From MVYY01 sp012517575 (GTDB lineage Bacteria > Bacteroidota > Bacteroidia > Bacteroidales > Paludibacteraceae): a stretch of 64,000 nucleotides of DNA. Of the stretch, positions 36,184-49,519 are shown one piece after another; the stretch's first letter is position 1, and each line of letters starts with the position of its first letter. The stretch spans positions 62,001-126,000 of the forward strand of contig JAVLUG010000009.1 of the NCBI GenBank assembly GCA_031629035.1, given 5' to 3'. A program made the position numbers and the translations under genes. The notes below the pieces were generated by a model, which ran no database searches, had not been told where the DNA came from, and worked only from the letters and a program-made list of their open reading frames with translations.

Positions 36184-36230
36184 TCAGCCAAGTAGATGAC
36201 ATTTTGTCTTGTGCTTGGCTGATTCTTTTT
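36184..36230 (+). terminator. Terminator after ssb
   Basis: TCAGCCAAG pairs with CTTGGCTGA; an inner GACA/TGTC stem fills the loop; then TTCTTTTT. Confidence 0.75.
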
Positions 36231-36447
36231 AATTGAAAATTTTTTATTCTTTCCATCGTTTTTACCATAAATTTTTTATTTTGCGTGATTTGTTTTCTTG
36301 CTTTTTTAGCTTTTCATTTCATTTTTGGATATAGTAATTAGAAAAAGTTTCAATTTTTTTAATTAATAAATTTCTTATTTTCAGTAAGATATTTTTTTCA
36401 CTAATTAAATTTAAGTCGTTTTTTCATCTTCTTCTTGTATAGTAAGG

Positions 36448-36722
36448 AAAAAAGGATTAATTTTGCAGCCGCTTTCAGGGAGAAGGGAGCAGGGGAAGAG
36501 TTAAAAGGGAGAAATGAGGAATAAAAGCCGAAAAAATTTTGAAAAAGATTTGGAAGGAGAGAGAAAAAGATATAACTTTGCAGTCCCAAAAGAGAAGAAG
36601 TCTCGAGCTGTAGGTCAAGAGTATTCCGAGAGGAGGAGGCAGGGCAGTAAGAGAGTAGGGAGCGAGATCTTTGAGAAGAAATGCAACAACAAGATGTAGT
36701 ATAGGGAAAGGGAAATTTCTTA
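36448..36722 (+). repeat. rRNA leader block, upstream copy
   Basis: About 275 bp, nearly identical to 36973-37248 (one indel and about two substitutions seen). It carries TAATTTTG (36458-36465) and TAACTTTG (36573-36580), so two promoters, but no rRNA follows it. It ends at the base before the single ambiguous base (36723). About 250 bp of AT-rich unique DNA separate the two copies; nothing else was recognised there. Confidence 0.9.
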
Positions 36723-36958
36723 NATCTTTTCATAAATGGGGAACGTTTTAATCAAGAAAATCCAATTGCTTGATTATTAACATTTTAAAATATTACACAT
36801 AGGAAATTGTTTAAGTTTTGATAAGTAATTTTCGGATGTACAATATTGTTCAAAGATTTAAAGTGTAGAAAAATGGGAAAAATTTAAAGGATTAACGAAT
36901 TAATCCACAACATGATAAACAAATCCGTTAAAATTTCGAGTATTTTTTTTGATTATTA

Positions 36959-36990
36959 TTTGTTTGGAGACAAAAAAAGGATTAATTTTG
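36959..36990 (+). promoter_or_regulatory. rRNA operon promoter P1
   Basis: TTTG 36959-36962 and TAATTTTG 36983-36990, 20 bp apart, matching the Bacteroidota consensus. The -33 box lies outside the duplicated block. Confidence 0.65.
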
Positions 36991-37248
36991 CAGCCGCTTT
37001 CAGGGAGAAGGGAGCAGGGGAAGAGTTAAAAGGGAGAAATGAGGAATAAAAAGCCGAAAAAATTTTGAAAAAGATTTGGAAGGAGAGAGAAAAAGATATA
37101 ACTTTGTAGTCCCAAAAGAAAAGAAGTCTCGAGCTGTAGGTCAAGAGTATTCCGAGAGGAGGAGGCAGGGCAGTAAGAGAGTAGGGAGCGAGATCTTTGA
37201 GAAGAAATGCAACAACAAGATGTAGTATAGGGAAAGGGAAATTTCTTA
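36973..37248 (+). repeat. rRNA leader block, downstream copy
   Basis: The copy directly upstream of the 16S gene. It is strongly purine-rich on the plus strand and contains the two operon promoters. Continuous with the remaining 100 bp of leader before 16S. Confidence 0.9.
37075..37106 (+). promoter_or_regulatory. rRNA operon promoter P2
   Basis: TTTG 37075-37078 and TAACTTTG 37099-37106, 20 bp apart, 116 bp downstream of P1. Tandem promoters are usual for rRNA operons. Confidence 0.65.
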
Positions 37249-37347
37249 AGGCCGGAATAGGTTTTAGGAGAAAGAACAAGAAAGAGGTACCACGTCAATA
37301 GGAAAACAGGGAACATGCTGAAGCTAAAGGATAAAATAAAAAAAAAT

Positions 37348-38884
<1,537 letters not shown>

Positions 38885-39159
38885 GGAGCGAAGCATGTTA
38901 CCCCATTGGGGTGGTACCTAAATTTCCCGTACTGCATTGGTTGTTGATATATAAAATATAATTTTTTATATTTTTTGTTTTGACATTTTTCTAAAAGCTG
39001 AATTGTTAAAAGCAGATTTCGGCATAAAGAGATGAGTTGGAAGCAGAAAATATAAGAAAGAGAAGAAAAAAAGGGAATCTGTTTTCCTTGTAAGAGAGAG
39101 AAGCGGCAGGGCCGAATGGCATAAGAGGAAAAGCAAAGGGAAAGGGAGGAAAGAAAGCC

Positions 39160-39233
39160 AGTCCTATAGCTCAGTTGGTTAGAGCGCTACACTGATAATG
39201 TAGAGGTCGGCAGTTCAACTCTGCCTGGGACTA
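39160..39233 (+). tRNA. tRNA-Ile (anticodon GAT)
   Basis: 74 nt with acceptor stem AGTCCTA/TGGGACT, D arm GCTCAGTTGGTTAGAGC, anticodon loop CTGATAA, and T arm GGCAGTTCAACTCTGCC. No CCA is encoded. Located in the 16S-23S spacer as usual. Confidence 0.96.
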
Positions 39234-39302
39234 CGAAAAGGAAGCACTCTAAAAAACGAGAGAAAGGCAAGAGAAAGAGGAAACAGACCAAAAGAAACAG
39301 AC

Positions 39303-39380
39303 GGGGGATTAGCTCAGTTGGCTTAGAGCACCTGCCTTGCACGCAGGGGGTCAAGGGTTCGAGCCCCTTATTCTCCACCA
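39303..39380 (+). tRNA. tRNA-Ala (anticodon TGC)
   Basis: Acceptor GGGGGAT/ATTCTCC, D arm GCTCAGTTGGCTTAGAGC, anticodon loop CTTGCAC, T arm GGGGTCAAGGGTTCGAGCCCC region, and an encoded ACCA end. The 3' half is the first unit of a tandem repeat that follows. Confidence 0.95.
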
Positions 39381-39641
39381 AATGGCAAAAGAGCCATGGG
39401 GAGTGAAAGCAATAAGGAAAAGGCAGGGCTTAGAGTATCCCGCTATGGACGGGAGGGTCAAGGGTTCGAGCCCCTTATTCTCCACCAAATGGCAAAAGAG
39501 CCATGGGGAGTGAAAGCAATAAGGAAAAGGCAGGGCTTAGAGTATCCCGCTATGGACGGGAGGGTCAAGGGTTCGAGCCCCTTATTCTCCACCAAATGGC
39601 AAAAGAGCCATGGGGAGTGAAAGCAATAAGGAAAAGGCAAG
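39351..39641 (+). repeat. 107-bp tandem repeats containing tRNA-Ala 3' halves
   Basis: The tRNA-Ala 3' half from TCAAGGGTTCGAGCCCC to CCACCA plus about 75 bp of spacer recurs at 39351, 39458 and 39565, a period of exactly 107 bp (two full units and one partial). In the extra copies the anticodon arm is replaced by TCCCG-CTATGGA-CGGGA (a perfect 5-bp stem and 7-nt loop), and GGGGAGT at 39398 could pair with ATTCTCC. Each unit can thus form a tRNA-like fold with a poor D arm. Confidence 0.85.
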
Positions 39642-40070
39642 AATTACAAGCAGAGAAAGCCAGAGAGCAGAACAATAGGTAGTTTTGAGTTTTGAGTGAA
39701 GAGTTCTGAGGTGCGAGTACAAAGACAAAGTACGAGGTGCAGGAATGAAGTTTAGGTAGAGACGTTTGATGAAACGTCTAACTAACAAGTTGAGAGTATT
39801 GAGAGCAAAAGGAAATTAATTTAAAGTGTTGAAACGGGCGAGTTTCGGCAGAAGGAAACAAAAGAGAGGAATCTCCGGCAAATAGAAGAGATAAGGAGGA
39901 GAGAAGGAGAAGGATATCTTGAGCAATGAGATGCTGAGGTATGACAAAGGGTTGACTGCGAAGAAAGGGAGGAAAATGCAAGAGAGGAGAGCAGGGAAGC
40001 CAAGAGAAGATCTTTGACAAGTTTGAAGAAAGAGAAAAGAAGTAGTAAAAACAAAACGAGCGAAGAAATA
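39642..40070 (+). other. Rest of the 16S-23S spacer
   Basis: About 430 bp, purine-rich, with no tRNA or ORF that can be supported. The segment before tRNA-Ile (38885-39159) is of the same kind. They presumably contain the processing stems and antitermination boxes of the operon. Confidence 0.6.
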
Positions 40071-42973
<2,903 letters not shown>

Positions 42974-43039
42974 ATGAAAAGGTTTTGATTACTGATTTTT
43001 TTCTCTTTCTCAGACCGGTCAATAAAAGAAAAAAAGACT

Positions 43040-43148
<109 letters not shown>

Positions 43149-43158
43149 TTTTAAAGTG

Positions 43159-43207
43159 AAAGCTCCGGAAAGAAGAACAGCAATGTAATTCTTTTCGGAG
43201 CTTTTTT
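43159..43207 (+). terminator. rRNA operon terminator
   Basis: AAAGCTCCGgAAAGAA pairs with TTCTTTTCGGAGCTTT, followed by further T. Confidence 0.85.
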
Positions 43208-43352
43208 GTTTTGTGGCAATTTGTCGCGCAGGTGGTGAGCCGGAAATTGGGCTCAAAAGTCTTGAATTTGTAAGGCTCTCTGAAAAATCGTTTATATCGA
43301 AATAGATCGAAGCTTTCTGGCGTAAAGATGAGATTGTAATTTATATACTTCG

Positions 43353-44108
43353 TTAAATAGCGCTCTGTATTTCTTTTGGCAAGAGGGCGGAAGCTTCCTT
43401 GTCCAGATAAAAGGAAGTTTTTTCTGCTGCTGAAGAAATGTGAAAAGCCGGATATTTTTTTGCAGATGGTTCATTCAGAAGTATTTCTTTTAAAATTGTT
43501 GCTTTTTGAGCGCCCGTAATAAAAAATATTATTTCTTCTGCTTGTTTCACTACAGGCCCCGTCAGCGTAATTCTTTTTTGTCCTGTGTCGGGGTGACGGG
43601 TAACAGCAACAGATAAATGAGTGTCGATCAAATCTATGTCTTTGGGAAAAATTGAGGCAGTATGCCCATCATTCCCCATTCCAAGCAAAATTAAATTAAA
43701 AACAGGAATCCCATTTTTTGAAGGCAGTTCTTTTGTTAGGACGGATTGATAACGAATGGCTTCTTCTTCGGGAGCAGCTTCTCCTTTCATTCGGAAAATA
43801 TTTTCCCGGGGAAGATCAACTTTTTTTAAGAGAGTTTCATTGGTCATTCCAAAATTGCTTTCGGGATGCGTTGGAGGAACGCAACGTTCATCAACCCAAA
43901 ACAAGCGTAGTTGATGCCATGGAATTTTTTCTGCAAAATCATTTGCCAAAATGCCGAATAAGGTTTCGGGAGTTTTTCCTCCTGAAATTGCAAGATTAAA
44001 AGGGTATGATAAATTTTGTTTTTCACTTACACGATTCAAAATAAGTTGAGCAATAGCTTTTGCTGCATCTGCCGGCGTATCGAAAATATATATATTGGAC
44101 TGCTTCAT
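43353..44108 (-). CDS. pgl: 6-phosphogluconolactonase
   Basis: 251 residues. Hydrolyses 6-phosphogluconolactone to 6-phosphogluconate in the oxidative pentose phosphate pathway. It shows the NagB/6PGL-type motifs SGGKTPETLFGIL (about 43-55), FWVDERCVPPTHPESN (about 70-85) and LGMGNDGHTASIFP (about 140-153). It starts 9 bp after zwf, so the two are co-transcribed and act in sequence. The gene for the next enzyme, gnd, is not in this window. Confidence 0.95.
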   Translation of the reverse strand: MKQSNIYIFDTPADAAKAIAQLILNRVSEKQNLSYPFNLAISGGKTPETLFGILANDFAEKIPWHQLRLFWVDERCVPPTHPESNFGMTNETLLKKVDLPRENIFRMKGEAAPEEEAIRYQSVLTKELPSKNGIPVFNLILLGMGNDGHTASIFPKDIDLIDTHLSVAVTRHPDTGQKRITLTGPVVKQAEEIIFFITGAQKATILKEILLNEPSAKKYPAFHISSAAEKTSFYLDKEASALLPKEIQSAI

Positions 44109-44117
44109 TGCGTTATT

Positions 44118-45662
44118 TTATTCTTCAGTCGTTTTAAATTTTTTGAATGGAGGCCTCCATTTCAAACGTTTGTCGTCGAAAAGTGAATTGGCTTCATTGG
44201 GTCCCCACGTATTGCATTCGTAAAAATAAAGTGGAATTTCCGGATTATTTTTCCATGCATTCAGAATAGGATCAACAAATTTCCAGCTTGCTCTCAGTGC
44301 ATCTGCCCGGGCATAAAGTGTAGAATCTCCCATCATGCAATCCAAGATAAGTCTTTCATAAGCTTCAGGAATTTTTGATTGTGCCAAGTCGGAATAATGA
44401 AATGCCATGTTGACATTTTGAACTTTGTATCCTGCGCCGGGAATTTTCATCCCGAAGTCGATGGCAATGCCTGCATCCGGATTGAGACGAAGGATAATCA
44501 TATTGGTAGATTGGGTAATGCAGCGTTGTTTGAATAACTGGTGCGGAGCCGGTTTTAAGTGGATGACTACTTCGGTAACCTGAACGGGTAATTGCTTGCC
44601 GGTGCGGATATAAAATGGAACATCTGCCCAGCGCCAGTTGTCGATAAAAAGTTTCATGGCTACATACGTTTCTGTTCTGGAATTGGAAGCAACTCCTTTT
44701 TCCTGACGGTATCCTTTTTGTAGTTGATCGTCCACCATAGTTTCAATATATTGGCCGCGCACTACATTTTCGGCAACATGTTCCTCATCAATAGGACGCA
44801 AAGCCTGAAGTACTTTAACCGTTTCGTTTCTGATAGAATCGGAATCGAAAACGGCAGGCGGTTCCATGGCAACAATGGCCATCACCTGCAACAAATGATT
44901 TTGCACCATGTCGCGAAGTGCACCCGCAGTATCGTAATATCCACCGCGATCTCCTACGCCAATTTTTTCGGCTGCCGTTATTTCTACCCTGTCAACGTAT
45001 TTGCTGTTCCAGATCGGTTCAAAAAAGCCGTTGGCAAAGCGTGTAACCATAATATTCTGCACCGTTTCTTTTCCCAGATAATGGTCGATACGGTAAATTT
45101 GATCTTCCTGAAAGCCGGCATGAAGTTTTTTTTCCAAATCCAATGCTGTTTCATAGCTGTAGCCAAACGGTTTTTCAACGATAATTCTTTTCCAACCGTC
45201 TTTTTGCCTGTTCAGTCCATATTTTACCAAATTGGAAGCAACTACTTCGTACAGAAATGGAGGGATAGAGAAATAGTAAATAATGTTTCGTGGAATATTT
45301 AACGTTGTAGAAAGGGAATGAAGGTAATCTTTCAACTTCCCGAAATCTTCTTCTACCTGATTTTTGACCGGCAAATAATAAACTTTTTTCAGAAATTCCC
45401 TTACAGTTTGGTCATCATTTACCGAATCATCTTTTACATATTTCTTCAGACTCTCCTCAACTTCCTGACGAAAAACGGATTGTTCTTTTTCTTGACTCCC
45501 TGTCCCAATAATGGCAAAATTTTCGGGTAGAAGTTTATCGGCATGAAGTTGAAATATTGACGGAAGCAACTTGCGTCTGGCCAAATCACCATTGGAACCA
45601 AATATTACCAACATTTGCCCTTCAATATTGTTTTTTGTAGGCATGACTTTTTGATCATCCAT
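44118..45662 (-). CDS. zwf: Glucose-6-phosphate 1-dehydrogenase
   Basis: 514 residues. Oxidises glucose-6-phosphate to 6-phosphogluconolactone with NADP(+), the entry of the oxidative pentose phosphate pathway. Visible: dinucleotide-binding FGSNGDLARRKLLPS (about 21-35), VEKPFGYSYETA, and the active-site RIDHYLGKE with the catalytic His region (near 195-203). The start at MDDQKV is used; MPTKNN six codons later is possible. Upstream there are 264 bp of AT-rich DNA before corA with no clear promoter match. Confidence 0.97.
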   Translation of the reverse strand: MDDQKVMPTKNNIEGQMLVIFGSNGDLARRKLLPSIFQLHADKLLPENFAIIGTGSQEKEQSVFRQEVEESLKKYVKDDSVNDDQTVREFLKKVYYLPVKNQVEEDFGKLKDYLHSLSTTLNIPRNIIYYFSIPPFLYEVVASNLVKYGLNRQKDGWKRIIVEKPFGYSYETALDLEKKLHAGFQEDQIYRIDHYLGKETVQNIMVTRFANGFFEPIWNSKYVDRVEITAAEKIGVGDRGGYYDTAGALRDMVQNHLLQVMAIVAMEPPAVFDSDSIRNETVKVLQALRPIDEEHVAENVVRGQYIETMVDDQLQKGYRQEKGVASNSRTETYVAMKLFIDNWRWADVPFYIRTGKQLPVQVTEVVIHLKPAPHQLFKQRCITQSTNMIILRLNPDAGIAIDFGMKIPGAGYKVQNVNMAFHYSDLAQSKIPEAYERLILDCMMGDSTLYARADALRASWKFVDPILNAWKNNPEIPLYFYECNTWGPNEANSLFDDKRLKWRPPFKKFKTTEE

Positions 45663-45926
45663 TTTGATTTCTTATTATTTGATTGATAAACAATGTTCTA
45701 AACTCTTCTATAAAGATGAATTTGTTTGAATGTCTTTTGATTTAAGGCTATCACTGCTGAACTTTTCTAATTTGATGCAGCGACTGATTTTTTACCATTG
45801 TCTAAACAACTCAATCGAACAAAAGTTTATTGAAATGATTTGTTTTTTAAATTGATTTTCAAATACCGGATCGATAAAAAAATTTATTGTTTTATTTCAT
45901 TATAAATTCAGTGTTTTTCTTGGAAT

Positions 45927-46991
45927 TTACAGCCATTTTTTCTTTTTGAAATACCACAACATCACTCCGGCAATGACCAGCATTACTGCCCACATGGCAA
46001 AGTATCCGTACTGCCAATGGATTTCGGGAAAATAATCAAAATTAGTTCCATACACTCCAACAATGAAAGTCAGTGGAATGAACAGCACTGAAAAAATGGT
46101 CAGTATTTTGATTATATCGTTCAACCGTGTGCCTATGGTGTTGTGATAAATACTCAACTGGTCGTAAAGAATTTCGCGATAACTGTCCATCAACTCACTT
46201 ACTTCATTCAAATTTCCCTGTAACTCCTTGAAATAAGGATGATTGTCTTCCCGGATAAATTCCGATTCGAGCTTGGCCAAATTTAGAATCATTTCTTTGG
46301 CCGGCATAATGTATTTTCTCAAATAATTCAATTCTCTTTTGTATCGGTTTATCAACGAAAGAATATCGTCATCCAATTCTTTGGTCATGGTTTCTTCCAC
46401 GTCTTCAATTTTATCGCCCAATTGTCCGATGAGGTACAAATAATTGTCAATCACTACATCGAGTAAAGCACAAGCCAAATAATCGGTACCGGCCGTACGA
46501 ATTCTGTGATGATGTTTCCGAATGCGTTCACGAATCGGATCAAAGGCATCACCCTGATCTTCCTGAAAGAGAATCAATGTATTTTTGGTGAGTATAAAAC
46601 TCAAATTTTCCACATTCAGTTTCTGTGCATTCTCATCGTAGGTAAGCATTTTAATTACGATAAACAGTCCGTTTTCATAATCTTGTACCTGAGGGCGAGT
46701 CATGGGGTCCATGATGCTCGACACGATATTGAATGGAATGTTGAAAGATTCAGCAATTTTTTCCATCAGCTTTACCTCGTGCAGTCCTTCCACGTTAAGC
46801 CAGTGAAACTTTTCCGCCGAATGATTGAAATTCAGCTCGTGCAGTGATTTAATTTCTGTTTCAACAACGTCAGTCTGATCATAACTCATCAAATACAAGC
46901 GTGGTTTTTCCATTTTCTTTTCGCCACGAAAAACCAGTTCAAAGGGAGACAAGCCAATATCTTTTTTCCTTTTTTTGATATATTTTGCCAT
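45927..46991 (-). CDS. corA: CorA-family magnesium/cobalt transporter
   Basis: 354 residues from the ATG at 46991 (MAKYIKKRKKDIGLSP). A large cytosolic funnel domain is followed by two C-terminal membrane helices (LTIFSVLFIPLTFIVGVYG and YGYFAMWAVMLVIAGVMLWYF) and a Lys-rich end. The selectivity motif between them reads YGTN instead of the usual YGMN. Starts at 47012 and 47000 are open, but a -7 element (TATCTTTG on the minus strand, 47015-47022) would place the 5' end of the mRNA at or after the first of them. Pentameric inner-membrane channel by family knowledge. Confidence 0.92.
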   Translation of the reverse strand: MAKYIKKRKKDIGLSPFELVFRGEKKMEKPRLYLMSYDQTDVVETEIKSLHELNFNHSAEKFHWLNVEGLHEVKLMEKIAESFNIPFNIVSSIMDPMTRPQVQDYENGLFIVIKMLTYDENAQKLNVENLSFILTKNTLILFQEDQGDAFDPIRERIRKHHHRIRTAGTDYLACALLDVVIDNYLYLIGQLGDKIEDVEETMTKELDDDILSLINRYKRELNYLRKYIMPAKEMILNLAKLESEFIREDNHPYFKELQGNLNEVSELMDSYREILYDQLSIYHNTIGTRLNDIIKILTIFSVLFIPLTFIVGVYGTNFDYFPEIHWQYGYFAMWAVMLVIAGVMLWYFKKKKWL

Positions 46992-47014
46992 AAATCTCAT
47001 TTTTTGTTCCATAA

Positions 47015-47022
47015 CAAAGATA
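47015..47022 (-). promoter_or_regulatory. corA -7 promoter element
   Basis: Reads TATCTTTG on the minus strand. Its position directly before 47012 argues for one of the inner start codons of corA. Confidence 0.45.
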
Positions 47023-47254
47023 TAGGATAATTTTTGAATTTAAATGCGGCTTATTAATTTTGATTGAAATCTGAGGATAAACAAAAATTTTTTGCGAGAT
47101 AAAATAATTTCAGTTCAGTGAGAGCAAATTTTTTCTTCTGACTTTTTCGCTTGGGAGAGGCTGAGACATTAAATATTGAAATGAAACGTTAACTTCACGT
47201 GCTGTTCAGTTTTTCATTACGCATTTTTTCTTATTTTTGCATAAAAATTTTATC

Positions 47255-47536
47255 ATGAATTTTGATGTATCGCTGGTTGGCTATTTGGCTGGTTTTTGTA
47301 CTGCTGTGGCTCAGTTTCCGCAGGCATATAAAGTTTACAAGACCAGAGATACTCACAGTATTTCGCTGGGTATGTATGCAATTATGACCTTAGGCGTTTT
47401 TCTGTGGCTGATTTACGGAATTTTGATTTACGATTGGCCAATGATTTTGGCCAATGGCATTGGATTAATTCCCAGCACTTTCAATTTAGTTATAACTTTT
47501 CAGAATATTATTAGAGAACGAAAGAAGAGTGTTTAA
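47255..47536 (+). CDS. SemiSWEET sugar transporter
   Basis: 93 residues with three membrane helices, half of a SWEET transporter, working as a dimer. The Pro-Gln pair of the PQ-loop family is at about 22-23 (AVAQFPQAYKVYKTRDTHSIS), with the conserved Asn in helix 3 (ILANGIGLIPSTFNL). The ATG at 47255 is chosen because the -7 element TATTTTTG (47232-47239) lies over the upstream TTG candidate. It probably moves mono- or disaccharides across the inner membrane by facilitated diffusion. Divergent from corA. Confidence 0.9.
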   Translation: MNFDVSLVGYLAGFCTAVAQFPQAYKVYKTRDTHSISLGMYAIMTLGVFLWLIYGILIYDWPMILANGIGLIPSTFNLVITFQNIIRERKKSV

Positions 47537-47603
47537 AAACACTTAGCTATTTCGTTTTTCAAAACCACAAAAGATAACTTAAAGTACAGATTATCAACAA
47601 ACT

Positions 47604-48026
47604 ATGAAACATATTCAAATTATCAACGGGCCTAATCTGAATCTTTTAGGTGAAAGAGAGCCTTCTGTTTACGGCAACAAAAGTTTTAATGATTTTTTTG
47701 ATGAATTGAAAAAGCAATTTCCTGATGTGAAATTAGAGTATTTCCAATCCAACAGTGAAGGCGAAATTATTGACAAACTTCAAGAAATTGGATTTTCCTT
47801 TGATGGAATAATTCTGAATGCAGGAGCCTACACACATACTTCTATTGCTATTTCCGATGCCATTCGTTCTATCAAATCGCCCGTAATCGAAGTACACATT
47901 TCCAATGTATTTCAGCGCGAAAGTTACCGCCATCATTCCTACTTATCCGAAGTTTGTAAAGGTTGTATTATCGGATTCGGGCTGAATTCCTACCGACTGG
48001 CTGTGGAAGCCATACTGCTTTTGTAG
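47604..48026 (+). CDS. aroQ: 3-dehydroquinate dehydratase, type II
   Basis: 140 residues, the small dodecameric type. Converts 3-dehydroquinate to 3-dehydroshikimate in the shikimate pathway. Motifs: NGPNLNLLGEREPSVYG with the flexible lid Arg/Tyr (about 7-23), NAGAYTHTSIA (about 74-84), and EVHISN with the catalytic His (about 99-104). Followed after 50 bp by pyk. A second shikimate gene, aroA, is 13.6 kb downstream. Confidence 0.96.
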   Translation: MKHIQIINGPNLNLLGEREPSVYGNKSFNDFFDELKKQFPDVKLEYFQSNSEGEIIDKLQEIGFSFDGIILNAGAYTHTSIAISDAIRSIKSPVIEVHISNVFQRESYRHHSYLSEVCKGCIIGFGLNSYRLAVEAILLL

Positions 48027-48076
48027 GAAGATTCGAAAGCTGGTTGAATTTCAATTTTTTATTTAATTTTTTTAAT

Positions 48077-49519
48077 ATGCCAAAATTTACAAAAATAATA
48101 GCTACCATTAGCGATAAAAGATGCGATCCTGACTTTATTCGCGAATTGTTTGAATCAGGAATGAATGTAGTGCGGATGAATTCAGCGCATCTCAACAAGG
48201 AAGGATTTATGAAAATTATCAACAGCGTTCGTTCAGTCAGCAACGAAATTGCTCTGTTGATTGATACCAAAGGCCCTGAAGTGCGGACAACCATTGCCGA
48301 AAATGACAAAATACAGTTACAAGCAGGGAGTACAATTAAAATTATTGGTGACCCCGACAGCATCTCCACCAAAGAATGTGTGGCGGTCAGTTATCCGTTT
48401 TTTGTTCGCGATTTGCATGTGGGAGACGATATTCTTTTTGACGATGGGGAAATAGAATTGAAAGTAGCCGGTAAAGATGAACAATATCTTTATTGTAACG
48501 TATTGAATGACGGTGAATTGGGAAGTAGAAAAAGTGTTAATGTTCCTGGTGTACGTATCAATCTTCCTTCTTTGTCTGCACGCGATAAAGAAAATATTTT
48601 ATTTGCCATCGAAAATAATCTTGATTTTATAGCCCATTCATTTGTTCGTAATAAGCAGGATATCCTTGACATTCAGCAGATTCTCGATGAGCATAATAGC
48701 CCAATAAAAATTATTTCGAAAATCGAAAATCAGGAAGGAGTGGACAATATCGAAGAAATACTGGAGTACACTTATGGGGTAATGATTGCGCGTGGTGATT
48801 TGGGAATAGAAGTGCCTCAGGAAAAAATTCCGGGTATTCAGCGCCTGCTGATCAGAAAATGCGTGATGGCAAAAAAACCGGTAATTGTGGCTACCCAGAT
48901 GCTTCATTCCATGATTACCAATCCGCGCCCTACACGGGCAGAAGTCACTGATGTGGCCAATGCCATTTATTATCGTACTGATGCTTTAATGTTGAGTGGA
49001 GAAACTGCTTATGGCAAGTATCCTGTCGAGTCGGTACGTACCATGTCGAAAATTGCCGAAGAAGCTGAAAAAACAAAACTGACAGAAAACGATATCCCTA
49101 TTCCTACGGCAACAGTAGATATTACTTCTTTTCTTGCAAATGCTGCAGTGGAAGCCAGTAGTAAGTTTGGCATTCGGGCTATTATAACCGATTCGTTTAC
49201 CGGACTTACAGCCAGAAACTTAGCTGCCTATCGAGGGAAAAATCCTGTTTATGCCATTTGTTACCGTGAGAGATTGACGCGTGAATTGGCTTTGTCTTAT
49301 GGCGTTTTTCCTAAATATCAGGAAGAAAAACGAACAAATCAGGAATATTTATTGTTGGCTTTAAAGGATTTAATGGATAGAAAACTTTTGACTGAACAGG
49401 ATTTTTTCTGTTATTTGAGTGGAAGTTTTGGAGAAGGTCATGGTACCACCTTTTTGGAAATCAACCAAATTAATAAAGTACTGAATGCAGCTGACCAATA
49501 TCAGCTTCCAAGTTTCTGA
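48077..49519 (+). CDS. pyk: Pyruvate kinase
   Basis: 480 residues from the ATG at 48077 (MPKFTKIIATISDKRCD). A longer frame overlapping aroQ is rejected because the extra residues do not fit the family. Converts PEP + ADP to pyruvate + ATP. Visible: the N-terminal NVVRMNSAHLNKEGF, the substrate/metal region around KIENQEGVDNIEEIL, the signature MIARGDLGIEVPQEKIP (about 235-251), and the C-terminal allosteric-domain part. The usual NxSH is NSAH here. Confidence 0.96.
   Translation: MPKFTKIIATISDKRCDPDFIRELFESGMNVVRMNSAHLNKEGFMKIINSVRSVSNEIALLIDTKGPEVRTTIAENDKIQLQAGSTIKIIGDPDSISTKECVAVSYPFFVRDLHVGDDILFDDGEIELKVAGKDEQYLYCNVLNDGELGSRKSVNVPGVRINLPSLSARDKENILFAIENNLDFIAHSFVRNKQDILDIQQILDEHNSPIKIISKIENQEGVDNIEEILEYTYGVMIARGDLGIEVPQEKIPGIQRLLIRKCVMAKKPVIVATQMLHSMITNPRPTRAEVTDVANAIYYRTDALMLSGETAYGKYPVESVRTMSKIAEEAEKTKLTENDIPIPTATVDITSFLANAAVEASSKFGIRAIITDSFTGLTARNLAAYRGKNPVYAICYRERLTRELALSYGVFPKYQEEKRTNQEYLLLALKDLMDRKLLTEQDFFCYLSGSFGEGHGTTFLEINQINKVLNAADQYQLPSF

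Noticed and set aside
36401..36733. Open frames in the rRNA leader copies, on both strands
   Set aside because: The block is the duplicated rRNA promoter/leader; the frames arise from its purine bias and one contains the ambiguous base.
39398..39484. Calling each 107-bp unit a functional tRNA
   Set aside because: The D arm cannot form the normal stem with GAGT; only the anticodon, T and possible acceptor stems fit, so it is kept as a repeat with tRNA-like parts.
47963..48076. N-terminal extension of pyruvate kinase overlapping aroQ
   Set aside because: The family starts at MPKFTKI; the extra residues are the aroQ 3' end read in another frame.
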